Shown here: piece by piece, positions 1-8,576 of the stretch
Numbering within the stretch: position 1 is the first letter of the stretch
Layout of the letters: the number at the start of each line of letters is the position of its first letter
The notes under the pieces: generated by a model
Told to the model about the DNA's origin: nothing
The model's database searches: none
Seen by the model: only the letters and a program-made list of their open reading frames with translations
Source: an uncultured Gammaproteobacteria bacterium
GTDB lineage: Bacteria; Pseudomonadota; Gammaproteobacteria; HK1
Assembly (NCBI GenBank): GCA_958295465.1
Contig: OY282353.1
Span: 4,083,001 to 4,147,000, forward strand
Direction: 5' to 3'
Length of the DNA stretch: 64,000 nucleotides
Position numbers and translations under genes: made by a program

Positions 1-218
1 CGCGCTTCACACTGCCGCCTCGCACGGGGGAGCTATCATGATGTCCACCCACTACGCATGGACGCCGCCCAGCCGTACGGTTTCACACTCACCACACTCT
101 CGCGCCTCTCGCTCACAAGCTCCCCAGGAACAACCATAACCGTTCCAGGAAAACCGGTCAGCAGATTAACCGCCACATGCACAGTATGTACCGTTGCGTA
201 GCGAATTCATAATTCGAG
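1..218. other. No gene seen; left flank of IS, probable group II intron part
   Basis: No convincing reading frame is present. The stretch runs directly into the sequence GAGCCGGGT, which is the 5' strand of a group II intron domain V (see the entry at 2052). It may therefore be the end of intron domain IV. I see no reverse transcriptase/maturase motif in it, so the intron may lack its protein or the protein may lie outside the window. Confidence 0.4.
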
Positions 219-227
219 GAGCCGGGT
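219..227. repeat. Left copy of 9-bp target site duplication
   Basis: GAGCCGGGT is repeated exactly at 2052-2060 on the other side of the insertion sequence. Exact duplication immediately outside both inverted repeats marks the insertion site and fixes both ends of the element. Confidence 0.95.
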
Positions 228-281
228 GGGTGTACGTCAAAAAAATGGTCTATCGGGGAAATTGGGAAGATGGCGGGTAAT

Positions 282-304
282 CTGACATATAATTCGTATG
301 TCAG
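282..304 (+). promoter_or_regulatory. Transposase promoter -10 inside an inverted repeat
   Basis: TATAAT at 288-293 lies within a perfect 8-bp inverted repeat, CTGACATA (282-289) and TATGTCAG (297-304). It stands just upstream of the transposase ATG at 323. No good -35 box sits at the normal distance; TTGGGA at 262-267 is 20 bp away. The palindrome could bind transposase as an operator, which is inference. Confidence 0.5.
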
Positions 305-322
305 GCTACGAGGACCCATGCC

Positions 323-2022
323 ATGCCTCTCTCTTCGGACCACCACACCCTCCTCCGGCGTCGAGATGAGCTCCGCCAAGCTCTCGCCGGCATCGGGGAG
401 CTTCGCCCAGGCTCGTTGAAGTCCCGCTACCGCAAATGCGGCAAACCGAATTGCCACTGCGCTCGCGAGGGCGACCCCGGCCATGGCCCGCACTGGTCCT
501 TGTCACGCCTCGTCAAGGGCACGATGCACAGCCGGGCCATTCCCGCACACGCAGTGCAAGACACGCAGCGCCAAGTCGAGGAGTGTCACAGATTGCGAGA
601 GCTGACCAGGGAGCTGATCGAGGTCAGCGACCAAATCTGCGATGCGCAACTGCATGCGCACCGCCCGTCCGTGTCGAAAAAAAAGAGGGTCTTGCTCCCC
701 TCATCAGCGCGGAGATCGCCGCCGAGATCGAACGCCTGACCGGGGCCGGCCCTGAGGCCGGCCTGGACTTCGAAGCCGTCGAAACCGCTGCCCGACGCAC
801 CGCGTTACAGCTCATGGGGCAAGCACTCGCTCGGGCTCTCAACGCGGACCACGGCGACGACCACAACCCCCGCCTGCCCTGCGAGTGCGGACACACCACC
901 CGCTATGCCGGTCGGCGGGCGAAGACCTTCCTCACCGTGCTGGGGTCGCTCCCCTTGGAACGCGCTTGGTATCACTGCGAGCACTGCCACCGCGGGTTCA
1001 GCCCCCGCGACCGCGCGCTCGGTCTCGAAGGCACCTCGCTCTCACCAGCGGCGCTGCGCATGACGGGCCTGAGCGCCGCCCGAGTCAGCTTCGCAGAGAC
1101 CAGCGAGCTGCTGCGCGAGTTGGCCGGACTCGACATCGACCCCAAGCAGGTCGAGCGCCACGCCGAGGCACTCGGACGTGAGATCGCCGCAGACGAGCGC
1201 CGTGTCATCGAGCCCGAGCCCTGCAATGCCCACACCCTCTACCTCGGCCTCGACGGCACCGGCGTGCCGGTGCGCGCGGGCGAACGCGAAGGGCGCAAGG
1301 GCAAGCAGCCCGACGGCAGCGCCAAAACCCGCGAGGCCAAACTCCTCACCGTGTGGTCGTGCGACACCCTCGACCCCTGCGCCCTGCCCGTGCGCGACCC
1401 ACACTCCACCACCTACAACGCCGCCATCGAAACCGCGGCCAGCCGTGACACCGACCCCAACCCCTCGCCCTTCGCACACCGCGTCCTGCGCGAGACCAAG
1501 CGCCGCCGCTTCCACGAAGCCGAACGCCAAGTCATCCTCGGCGACGGCGCCCCCTGGATCTGGAACCTCGCCGATGAGCACTTCCCCGGCACCGTCCAGA
1601 TCGTCGACATCTTCCATGCCAAGGGACATCTCTTCGAGGTCGCCAAAGCCCTCTACGGACCCGGCACCGACCTCGCCGCGCAGTGGGGGAAACAACGACG
1701 CGACGAACTCGACCAAGGCCGCATCAATGCCCTCCTCGACGCCCTGCGCGTCCATGCCGAGACCTGCGAGGAAGCCAGAAAGTGCATCGACTCCATCGCC
1801 CGCAACCGCCATCGAATGCACTACCCAACGTTCCGGGCCACCGGGCTGTGCGTCTCTACCGGCGTCGTCGAAGCCGGGTGCAGGACCATCGTCGGAACCC
1901 GTCTCAAACGCTCCGGGATGCATTGGACCGTCGAAGGCGCCAACGCCATCCTCGCCCTGCGATGCGCCATCCTCAGCAACCGCTTCGACGACTTCTGGGA
2001 GCGCAGAGCTCTCGCGGCATAA
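323..2022 (+). CDS. ISKra4-family transposase made by -1 frameshift
   Basis: A first frame (323-739, 138 aa) encodes an N-terminal DUF6788-like part with a CxKPNCHC zinc-type motif. The catalytic part lies in the -1 frame and runs to 2022. The junction is the classic slippery heptamer A AAA AAG at 679-685 inside a run of eight A. Shifting there joins residue ~121 to a ~445-residue catalytic part, giving about 566 aa. That part has a zinc ribbon (CECG...CEHCHRGF), then DDE-type blocks: the LGLDGTG motif, GDGAPWIWN, and the C-terminal STGVVEAGCRTIVG region typical of ISKra4. Without the shift the catalytic frame has no ribosome-accessible start matching the family, so both frames are one gene. 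The alternative is two separate proteins. Confidence 0.9.
679..685 (+). promoter_or_regulatory. Programmed -1 ribosomal frameshift site A AAA AAG
   Basis: In the first frame the codons read AAA AAA AAG from 677. The heptamer A_AAA_AAG is in the correct phase for a -1 slip, and the frame it enters is exactly the conserved transposase frame. The same heptamer is used by dnaX and by several IS families. Confidence 0.85.
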
Positions 2023-2051
2023 TGCTCATCTCATAAATCTGACGTACACCC

Positions 2052-2124
2052 GAGCCGGGTGCTCGAATCGGGCACGCCCGGATCTGTGGGAGCCGCGAGG
2101 GGTAACCGCACGCGGCCACCCGGC
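2052..2124 (+). ncRNA. Group II intron domain V and VI remnant, split by the IS
   Basis: Positions 2052-2084 fold as a group II domain V. The strand begins GAGCCGGG with the catalytic AGC, the loop is near GAAT, and the 3' strand GCA-CG-CCCGGATC carries the two-base CG bulge. Positions 2085-2124 form a second hairpin (GCCGCG paired with CGCGGC) placed and sized as domain VI. The IS entered within the 5' strand of domain V. The first nine bases are also present at 219-227, so the right half still looks complete. The rest of the intron upstream is not recognisable in the window. Confidence 0.65.
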
Positions 2125-2221
2125 GCAGGATAAGGCAGGTGTGATTGGAAGCGATGGAGAAGGGCCGTGCTCCTTCCCTACGCATGGCTTGCATGTACCC
2201 GGCAAATCATGGGCGGAGCCT

Positions 2222-2638
2222 TCAAGGCCGCGACTCTCCTCTCCTCCCGTCTTCGTCCAGCACGAGCGAGGCCGAGTTCATGCAGTAGCGCAGCCCCGTC
2301 GGCGGTGGCCCGTCGGGGAAGACGTGACCGAGATGGGCGTCGCAGACCGCACAGAGGACTTCGGTGCGGCGCATCCGGAACGAGTGATCCTCTTCCTCCG
2401 CGACGTTGCTCCCGGCGATCGGCTCGCAGAAGCTCGGCCAGCCGGTGCCGGAGTCGAACTTCGTCGCGGAGTCGAACAGCGGCGAGCCGCAGCAGCGGCA
2501 CCGGTAGATGCCGTCGCGCTTGCAGTCGTCGTACTCGCCGGTGAAGGCGCGCTCGGTGCCCTTCTCGCGTGTCACGTGGTACTGCTCCGGCGTCAGCATG
2601 GCACGCCATTCCCGGTCCTGCTTCACCACCTTCTTCAT
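2222..2638 (-). CDS. msrB: Peptide-methionine (R)-S-oxide reductase MsrB
   Basis: This 138-aa enzyme reduces the R epimer of methionine sulfoxide in oxidised proteins in the cytoplasm. The structural zinc cysteines are visible as the pairs CRCC and CAVC (about residues 47-50 and 95-98). The catalytic block is RYCMNSASL near residue 117, with the resolving context GHVFPDGP before it. The length is normal for a stand-alone MsrB, and the C-terminal tail is charged and variable. It is a single gene on the minus strand, separated from the glycerate kinase by about 137 bp. Confidence 0.95.
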   Translation of the reverse strand: MKKVVKQDREWRAMLTPEQYHVTREKGTERAFTGEYDDCKRDGIYRCRCCGSPLFDSATKFDSGTGWPSFCEPIAGSNVAEEEDHSFRMRRTEVLCAVCDAHLGHVFPDGPPPTGLRYCMNSASLVLDEDGRRGESRP

Positions 2639-2775
2639 GTCGTGCTCCCCATGTCGTCTTCCCTCACGGATTCGTGAGGATGCATCATCGATCGCCCGCG
2701 TTCGGCAACACCCTCGGCATCGAATCCTCCCGACGCCGTGCCGGGAAACACCTCATGCGATGTCCGGATGGATGA

Positions 2776-4059
2776 TCACCGCTCCATCTTCAGCGCGACG
2801 ACGAGATCCAGGACGTTGGTGCCGGTCGGTCCGGTGCGCACCAGATCGCCGCTCGCTTCGAGAAACGCCCCCGCATCGGCGCCACGCAGGCAGCGATCGG
2901 GGTCGAGACCCGCCGCGGCTCCACGCGCGACCGTGCCCGCGTCCACCAGTGCGCCCGCATCTTCGCCGGGACCGTCGGTGCCGTCGGTTCCTGCCGCGAG
3001 CACCCATGCCCCCGCGCTTTTGCGGATCTCCAGCGCCGCTGCGAGCGCGAGGCTCTGGCACCGCCCTCCCCGTCCGGGGTTCGGAGGCAGCACCACCGTC
3101 GTCTCCCCCGCCCGGACGTGGGCGGCCGGCTTTGCCTCCGCGATCGCGCGCCCGATGCGGCGGCCGGTCTCGATCGCGTCCCCTGCCAGGAGATCCGGAT
3201 GCTCGACGACGTCGACGCCCGCCGCCCGGTACACCGCGGCGGCGGCGGCGCGCGCATCGGCGGGGCGGGCGACGATCTCGGTCCGAACGTGACCTGCCGT
3301 CTCCTCGCCGGGGAGCAGGGGCGCTTGCCGTCCCATCTCCGCCAGCCACGGCGGGAGGTCGAGATCGCCGATTCCGAAGTCCTCGCCCGCATGCGGGACC
3401 AGCAGTCCCGACCCGATGATCTTCGGATCATCGCCCGGCACGTCCGAGATCGCGAGGTGGAGGGTGCGGCGCGGGGCGATGCGCCGCGCGAGACGGCCTC
3501 CCTTGATGCGCGAGATGCGCTTGCGCACCCGGTTCATTGCGCCGATCGGGAGGCCCTCGGCCAGCAGGTACTCGTTCACCCGTGCGAGGTCCCCGGCGTC
3601 GAACCCTTCCGGCAGGACCTCGACGAGTGCGGAGGCGCCGCCCGACACGAGGGCCAGCACGTCCGCGCCGGCGGGGATCGCGTCGACGAAGTCGACCAGG
3701 ACCCGTCCCGCCGCGAGGCAGGACTCGTCAGGCACCGGATGCGAGGATTCGACGACCTCGACGGGCCAGCCCGGATCGAGCAGGCCACCCGCGTGGCCAT
3801 GCTTGGTGACGACGAGCGCGCGTTCGATGCCTGCTCCGAGGACGTCGAACGCCCCGGCCATCATGGCCGCCGCCGCCTTTCCCACCGCGATGGCGAAACG
3901 CGGCGCGAGTGCGTGCTCTTCGAGTGCGTACTCTGCGAGTACGTGCTCTTCGGCGAGGCGGCGGCGCACGCAGGCGCGCCCTCCCGTCGCATCGAGCGCG
4001 GCGCGATAGCCGTCGAGCAGGAGACGGCGCGGATCCCTCACCGCATTCGCGGAGTCCAT
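2776..4059 (-). CDS. gckA: Glycerate 2-kinase (GckA/TtuD type, MOFRL family)
   Basis: A 427-aa enzyme that phosphorylates D-glycerate to 2-phosphoglycerate with ATP. It has the DUF4147 N-terminal domain (AVGKAAAAM near residue 57, VTKHGHAGG near 84, VSGGASAL near 138) and the C-terminal MOFRL domain (GGRCQSLALA, AAGTDGTDGPGEDAGA). The length is typical. It starts 17 bp after metZ ends and shares its strand, so it is probably the last gene of the metZ transcript. A Glu/Leu-rich stretch near residues 38-50 comes from a small in-frame repeat in the DNA. Confidence 0.9.
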   Translation of the reverse strand: MDSANAVRDPRRLLLDGYRAALDATGGRACVRRRLAEEHVLAEYALEEHALAPRFAIAVGKAAAAMMAGAFDVLGAGIERALVVTKHGHAGGLLDPGWPVEVVESSHPVPDESCLAAGRVLVDFVDAIPAGADVLALVSGGASALVEVLPEGFDAGDLARVNEYLLAEGLPIGAMNRVRKRISRIKGGRLARRIAPRRTLHLAISDVPGDDPKIIGSGLLVPHAGEDFGIGDLDLPPWLAEMGRQAPLLPGEETAGHVRTEIVARPADARAAAAAVYRAAGVDVVEHPDLLAGDAIETGRRIGRAIAEAKPAAHVRAGETTVVLPPNPGRGGRCQSLALAAALEIRKSAGAWVLAAGTDGTDGPGEDAGALVDAGTVARGAAAGLDPDRCLRGADAGAFLEASGDLVRTGPTGTNVLDLVVALKMER

Positions 4060-4076
4060 TCCGGATCGGTGGTGCC

Positions 4077-5303
4077 TCAGCCGGTGGCGGCACGAGGCCG
4101 AGGCCCCACCTCCGCCAGCCGGTCGAGTCCACGCGCCAGATCGGCGCGGACGTCCTCGAACGTCTCGAGCCCGACCGCGACCCGCACCAGCGATTCACCG
4201 ATCCCCGCCGCCTCGCGCTGCTCCGCCGTAATCCGGCTGTGGGTGGTCGAGGCGGGATGCACGATGGTGGTCTTCGCATCCCCGAGGTTCGCGGTGATGG
4301 ACAGGGTCCGGGCATTGTCGATGACCGTCCATGCCTCGTCCCGGCCGCCGTGCACGTCGAAGGCCACGATACCGCCGCCGGCGCTCTGCTGCCGCGCCGC
4401 GAGCGCGTGGCCCGGATGGGATTCCAGTCCGGGGTAGTGGACGCGGCGTACCGCCGGATGGCCTTCGAGCCACCGCGCGAGCCGCGACGCGCTCTCGCTG
4501 ACGGCATGCATGCGAATGCGCAACGTCTCCAGGCCGTGCAGGAAGACCCAGGCGTTGAACGGACTCATGCTCGGTCCCGCGGTGCGCAACAGCGAGAACA
4601 GCGCGTCATGGTGCGCGGCGTCGTTCGTGACCACCGCGCCGCCCACGCACCGGCCCTGCCCGTCGAGATACTTGGTCGCCGAGTGCACCACGATGCCGGC
4701 GCCGAGCTCGATCGGCCGCGACAGCGCCGGCGTGCACAGGCAGTTGTCGACCACCAGGGTGGCGCCGTGCTCGCGCGCGAGCGCCCCGAGAGCGGCGACG
4801 TCCACGATCTCTCCGAGCGGATTGGTCGGGCTCTCCGCGAAGAGCATCTTCGTCTCGGGACGGACGGCGCCGGACCATGCGTCGACGTCGGTGGCGTCGA
4901 CGAACGTCGTCTCGATGCCGAACCGGGGGAGGACGTTCGCGAACAACGAGACCGTCGAGCCGAAGAGACCGTTGGCGGCGACCACGTGCTCACCGCAGCG
5001 CAGCAGCGTCATCGCGGTCATGAGGATCGCGGACATGCCCGATGCGGTGGCGATGCACCCGGTACCGGCCTCCAGGACGGCGAGCCGCCGCTCGAACGCG
5101 CGAACGGTCGGGTTCGTGAACCGGGAGTAGACGTTGCCGGATTCCTCGCCGGAGAACCGGGCGGCGGCTTCCCGGGCATTCGCGAACACGAAGCTCGAGG
5201 TCAGGAAGATCGGGGCGTTGTGCTCCTGCTCGCCGGTGCGGGACTCTCCGGCGCGCACCGACAGGGTATCGAATCCGAACGCGCGGGCATCGAGCTCGTT
5301 CAT
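4077..5303 (-). CDS. metZ: O-succinylhomoserine sulfhydrylase MetZ
   Basis: A PLP enzyme of the Cys/Met metabolism family, which makes homocysteine directly from O-succinylhomoserine and sulfide. Conserved blocks are YSRFTNPT, ETKMLFAESPTNP, VVDNCLCTPALSRP and the PLP lysine in HSATKYLDGQGR. The frame is open 36 codons further upstream, but the ATG at 5303 is preceded by GGGGAAG at good spacing and begins the family's usual N-terminus, giving 408 aa. It lies downstream of purF, the normal gammaproteobacterial arrangement, with 340 bp between them. Confidence 0.93.
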   Translation of the reverse strand: MNELDARAFGFDTLSVRAGESRTGEQEHNAPIFLTSSFVFANAREAAARFSGEESGNVYSRFTNPTVRAFERRLAVLEAGTGCIATASGMSAILMTAMTLLRCGEHVVAANGLFGSTVSLFANVLPRFGIETTFVDATDVDAWSGAVRPETKMLFAESPTNPLGEIVDVAALGALAREHGATLVVDNCLCTPALSRPIELGAGIVVHSATKYLDGQGRCVGGAVVTNDAAHHDALFSLLRTAGPSMSPFNAWVFLHGLETLRIRMHAVSESASRLARWLEGHPAVRRVHYPGLESHPGHALAARQQSAGGGIVAFDVHGGRDEAWTVIDNARTLSITANLGDAKTTIVHPASTTHSRITAEQREAAGIGESLVRVAVGLETFEDVRADLARGLDRLAEVGPRPRAATG

Positions 5304-5645
5304 GCTGGACTTCCCCGGGCCGGCCCATGGCCGAGCCCACGAAAAACCCGCTCCAGCGAAAGCTTCCGCGGGCTCGTCTTCGCTTTGGCCGCATTGATCG
5401 AGCGCCCGCAAGCTGAAGCATCAAGTCGGCGCTGGCAGGCACTATAGCCCGTATCCCGCGCCGAATCACCCGCGGGGATGCAGTAGCAGCAAGCCCCACC
5501 AACGACCGGGCACGGACCGCGGGCACCGGGAATTCCCGGCCTCCACGGCCGCCCGGGCATCCGAACCCGGCGATTCGAGGGACGGTTTCGGATTTGGCGG
5601 GAAACGAAGAAACGAGGACGCGGGCCGGGAAAGGCGTCTCCGGAG
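5304..5645. other. Intergenic region between purF and metZ
   Basis: This 342-bp stretch holds the metZ ribosome binding site next to 5303. I see no gene and no clear terminator or promoter in the remainder. The reading frames crossing it are antisense to, or extensions of, neighbouring genes. Confidence 0.5.
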
Positions 5646-7154
5646 TCAGACCTGATCTTGCAGCTCCGGACCGCCCCGGAGAGCCGCCGCTCGGGTACTC
5701 CTGGCGGCGTCCGCCCGATGCTCGGCGATCCGCTCGAGGTAGCCCGGGGACACGCCGCCGGTGACGTACTCGCCGGTGAAACACGAGGTGTCGAATTCGT
5801 GCAGCCGCGGGTTCCCGCGCCGCACCGCATCGACGAGGCCGTCGAGCGATTGATAGATGAGCCGGTCCGCGCCGATGGCGCGGGCGACGTCCTCCTCGCT
5901 GCGGTTGAACGCGACGAGCTCGCCCGTCGCCGGCATGTCGATGCCGTAGACGTTCTGGTACCGCACCGGCGGCGCCGCCGACGCGAAGTAGACCCGCCGC
6001 GCGCCCGCGTCGCGTGCTTGCTGGACGATCTGCCGGGAGGTGGTGCCTCGGACGATCGAATCGTCGACGAGCAGCACGTTCTTGCCTTCGAACTCGAGCC
6101 TGATCGCATTGAGCTTGCGCCGCACCGACCGCAGGCGCTCCTTCTGCCCGGGCATGATGAACGTGCGCTCGACGTAGCGGTTCTTGATGAAGCCCTCCCG
6201 GTACTTCACCCCGAGATCGTAGGCGAGCGGGAGGCAAGCGGTCCGGCTGGTCTCGGGGATGGGGATCACCACGTCGACGTCGTGGTCGGGCCAGTCGCGG
6301 ACGATCTTCTCCGCCAGCGCCGTCCCCATGCGCAACCGTGCCTTGTAGACCGATACGTCGTCGATGATCGAGTCCGGCCGCGCGAGGTAGACGTACTCGA
6401 AGATGCACGGCGCATGGCGCGTCTCCCCGGAGCACCGGCGGGCATGCACCTCCCCGTCCAGGGTGATGATGAGCGCTTCACCGGGCGCGAGATCGCGCAC
6501 GAGTTCGAATCCGAGCGCATCGAGCGCGACGCTCTCCGACGCCACCATGTACTCCCTGCCGCCGGCCGTCTCCCGAACGCCGAAGCAGATGGGACGAATC
6601 GCGCAGGGGTCGCGAAACGCCACCACCCCGTAGCCGAAGATCAGCGCCACCACCGCGTAACCGCCGATACAGCGCCGGTGGACGCTGGCCACCGCGTCGA
6701 AGACGGTGTTCTCGTCGAGCGCGAGCCGGTGGCCGTGCGCGAGCTCGCTGGCGAAGATGTTGAGGAGGACCTCGGAGTCCGACTCGGTGTTCACGTGCCG
6801 CAGCTCGTCGCGAAACATCTCCTCGGCGAGCTCCCCGGCGTTGATCAGATTGCCGTTGTGCGCCAGCGCGATGCCGTAGGGTGAGTTCACGTAGAAGGGC
6901 TGCGCCTCCGCCGGCGACCCGCCCCCGGCCGTCGGGTAGCGGATGTGCCCGATGCCCACGCGGCCCCGTAGCGCCTCCATGTGCCGGGGCTGGAAGACGT
7001 CGCGCACCAGCCCGCTGGCCTTGCGCTGGTGGATGGTGCGATCGCAGGTGAAGATGCCGGCCGCATCCTGCCCGCGATGCTGCAACGCGGTGAGCGCGTC
7101 ATACAGGTCCTGGTTGACGTCGGATCGACCGACGATTCCGACGATCCCGCACAT
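5646..7154 (-). CDS. purF: Amidophosphoribosyltransferase PurF
   Basis: Catalyses the first committed step of purine synthesis, PRPP plus glutamine to phosphoribosylamine. The protein begins MCGIVGIVG, giving Cys2 as the N-terminal glutaminase nucleophile, followed by [11 protein letters not shown] and [11 protein letters not shown]. The C-terminal phosphoribosyltransferase half has the PRPP loop [17 protein letters not shown]. At 502 aa the length is normal. It is encoded after cvpA, as in most gammaproteobacteria. Confidence 0.97.
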   Translation of the reverse strand: MCGIVGIVGRSDVNQDLYDALTALQHRGQDAAGIFTCDRTIHQRKASGLVRDVFQPRHMEALRGRVGIGHIRYPTAGGGSPAEAQPFYVNSPYGIALAHNGNLINAGELAEEMFRDELRHVNTESDSEVLLNIFASELAHGHRLALDENTVFDAVASVHRRCIGGYAVVALIFGYGVVAFRDPCAIRPICFGVRETAGGREYMVASESVALDALGFELVRDLAPGEALIITLDGEVHARRCSGETRHAPCIFEYVYLARPDSIIDDVSVYKARLRMGTALAEKIVRDWPDHDVDVVIPIPETSRTACLPLAYDLGVKYREGFIKNRYVERTFIMPGQKERLRSVRRKLNAIRLEFEGKNVLLVDDSIVRGTTSRQIVQQARDAGARRVYFASAAPPVRYQNVYGIDMPATGELVAFNRSEEDVARAIGADRLIYQSLDGLVDAVRRGNPRLHEFDTSCFTGEYVTGGVSPGYLERIAEHRADAARSTRAAALRGGPELQDQV

Positions 7155-7274
7155 CGCAGCCGTATCCGTTGGAGATGGCGATCGGCGCCGGCGATCGGCC
7201 GGGGCGGCGATCGCGGGAGATGATACCGGGTGGCGCCATGGGAGAGAATCGAATCCGGCCCACGCCGGCGCCGC

Positions 7275-7793
7275 TCAGGATTCCGGCTCGAAGTCGAATT
7301 CCGGCTCGAAGTCGAACTGTTGCTGAACGTCCGCGGGAAGAAAGGTGCGGATCTCGCTCGCAAGCTCCACGAAATGCGGCAGGAACGCCGATTGGCTCCA
7401 CCATGGATCCCGGGGCAGCGGGGTCAGCCCCGCGAGCAGCACCAGCAGTCCCGTGATCACGATCCCGCGCAGCACGCCGAATACGATACCCAGCGTCCGG
7501 TCGGTCCCCGACATGCCGGTCCGGTCAACGAGCACACCGGCCAGGCGGAGCACGATTCCGCAAAGCAGAAGCACCCCGATGAAGAGCACCGCGAACGCGA
7601 TGCCCACCCGTACCGAAGGCACCGTGATGTACCCTTCGAGCCAGACCGCGCCCTTGCCGGAGAATGCGATGGCCATCCAGAACGCCGCGATCCAGCCGGC
7701 CAGCGACAGGGCTTCCCTGATGAATCCGCGCATCAGGCTGATCACGCCGGAGATGCCGACGATGGCGAGGATCGCGTAATCGATCCAGATCAT
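7275..7793 (-). CDS. cvpA: CvpA family inner-membrane protein
   Basis: A 172-aa protein with four predicted membrane helices (about residues 5-25, 28-45, 64-85, 102-122). The N-terminus WIDYAILAIVGISGVISLMRG matches the CvpA family in its first residues. CvpA is needed for colicin V production in E. coli and for envelope resilience elsewhere; its biochemical role is unsettled. The C-terminus ends with an acidic duplication (FDFEPE twice). It lies in the dedD-cvpA-purF order. Confidence 0.9.
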   Translation of the reverse strand: MIWIDYAILAIVGISGVISLMRGFIREALSLAGWIAAFWMAIAFSGKGAVWLEGYITVPSVRVGIAFAVLFIGVLLLCGIVLRLAGVLVDRTGMSGTDRTLGIVFGVLRGIVITGLLVLLAGLTPLPRDPWWSQSAFLPHFVELASEIRTFLPADVQQQFDFEPEFDFEPES

Positions 7794-7868
7794 GCGGGAG
7801 CCGCCCTTCCGGCCATGACGAACGAGGCGCGCCCGGGACCGTGCGCCGGCGGCGCGCTCCGGCCGCGG

Positions 7869-8573
7869 TCAGCCGCCGGGATAAGGCACCACGATGCCCT
7901 CGAGCGCCATCTCCCGCCGCAGCTTCTCCGCGGAGTCCTTCGCCTGCTCGTGGCCGGGGATGGGTCCGACGAAGACCCGGGAGACCGCGCCCTGCGCGGA
8001 GGGTCCGGATTCGACGAACGCGGGGTATCCTCCGGCCTGGAGGCGTTTGCGCAGCGCGAGCGCGTTCTCCGGCTTCCGGAAGCTCCCGAGCTGAACCATC
8101 CATCCGCCCGACGTCGCCGCGGGCGCCTCCACCGCCTGCTTCCTCCCGGACGCATCATCCGACGGTCCTGCCGCCGGCGCCGGGCTGGAGCGTTCGGGGG
8201 ATGGGCCGGACCGGGACGCCGGCGCCGGCGCCGGCGGCTCGGAGGCACGGGGGAGCGATATGGACACGGTGGTCACGGAAGAAGGGGAAACGGAGTCGGG
8301 TCCCGCGGCCTCCGAGGCGGCGGGGATGGACGCCTGCCGGTTGCGTTCGCGCTCCATCTCCGCATCGAGGCGCGGCGTCTCCGGGGCTTCGACGGTGTTG
8401 CCCGCCGGCGACTCGAACCCGTCCCGCGGGCGTTCCGGGATCTCGACGACCGGCGCCGGGGAGATCTCCTCGTTCAGCTCACGAGGTGCGTCGAACAGGA
8501 TCGGCACGAACACCACCGCCAGCGACACCAGGACGATCGCACCGACCAGACGTTGCTTGAGACGTTCCTCCAT
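7869..8573 (-). CDS. dedD: SPOR-domain protein DedD-like
   Basis: A 234-aa bitopic protein. It has a short cytoplasmic N-terminus, a membrane helix at about residues 10-27 (LVGAIVLVSLAVVFVPILF), a long Pro/Ser/Ala-rich periplasmic linker and a C-terminal SPOR domain (WMVQLGSFRKPENALALRKR onward, about residues 156-232). SPOR domains bind denuded glycan strands at the division septum. The start codon lies 4 bp from the folC stop, so the two are in one operon. Confidence 0.88.
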   Translation of the reverse strand: MEERLKQRLVGAIVLVSLAVVFVPILFDAPRELNEEISPAPVVEIPERPRDGFESPAGNTVEAPETPRLDAEMERERNRQASIPAASEAAGPDSVSPSSVTTVSISLPRASEPPAPAPASRSGPSPERSSPAPAAGPSDDASGRKQAVEAPAATSGGWMVQLGSFRKPENALALRKRLQAGGYPAFVESGPSAQGAVSRVFVGPIPGHEQAKDSAEKLRREMALEGIVVPYPGG

Positions 8574-8576
8574 CGT

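Larger units (their letters stand above)
228..2051 (+). mobile_element. Complete ISKra4-type insertion sequence (1824 bp)
   Basis: The terminal inverted repeats are GGGTGTACGTCA at 228-239 and its exact complement at 2040-2051. The element is flanked by a 9-bp direct repeat at 219-227 and 2052-2060. It carries one transposase made by frameshifting. Perfect ends, an unbroken target duplication and an intact transposase mean that insertion was recent and the element may still be active. The family call rests on the transposase and its two-frame layout; ISKra4-group elements are known for 8-9 bp duplications. Confidence 0.93.

Noticed and set aside
1..227. Group II intron reverse transcriptase
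   Set aside because: Domain V is present, but no reverse transcriptase motif could be found in any frame of the left flank, so only the RNA domain is claimed.
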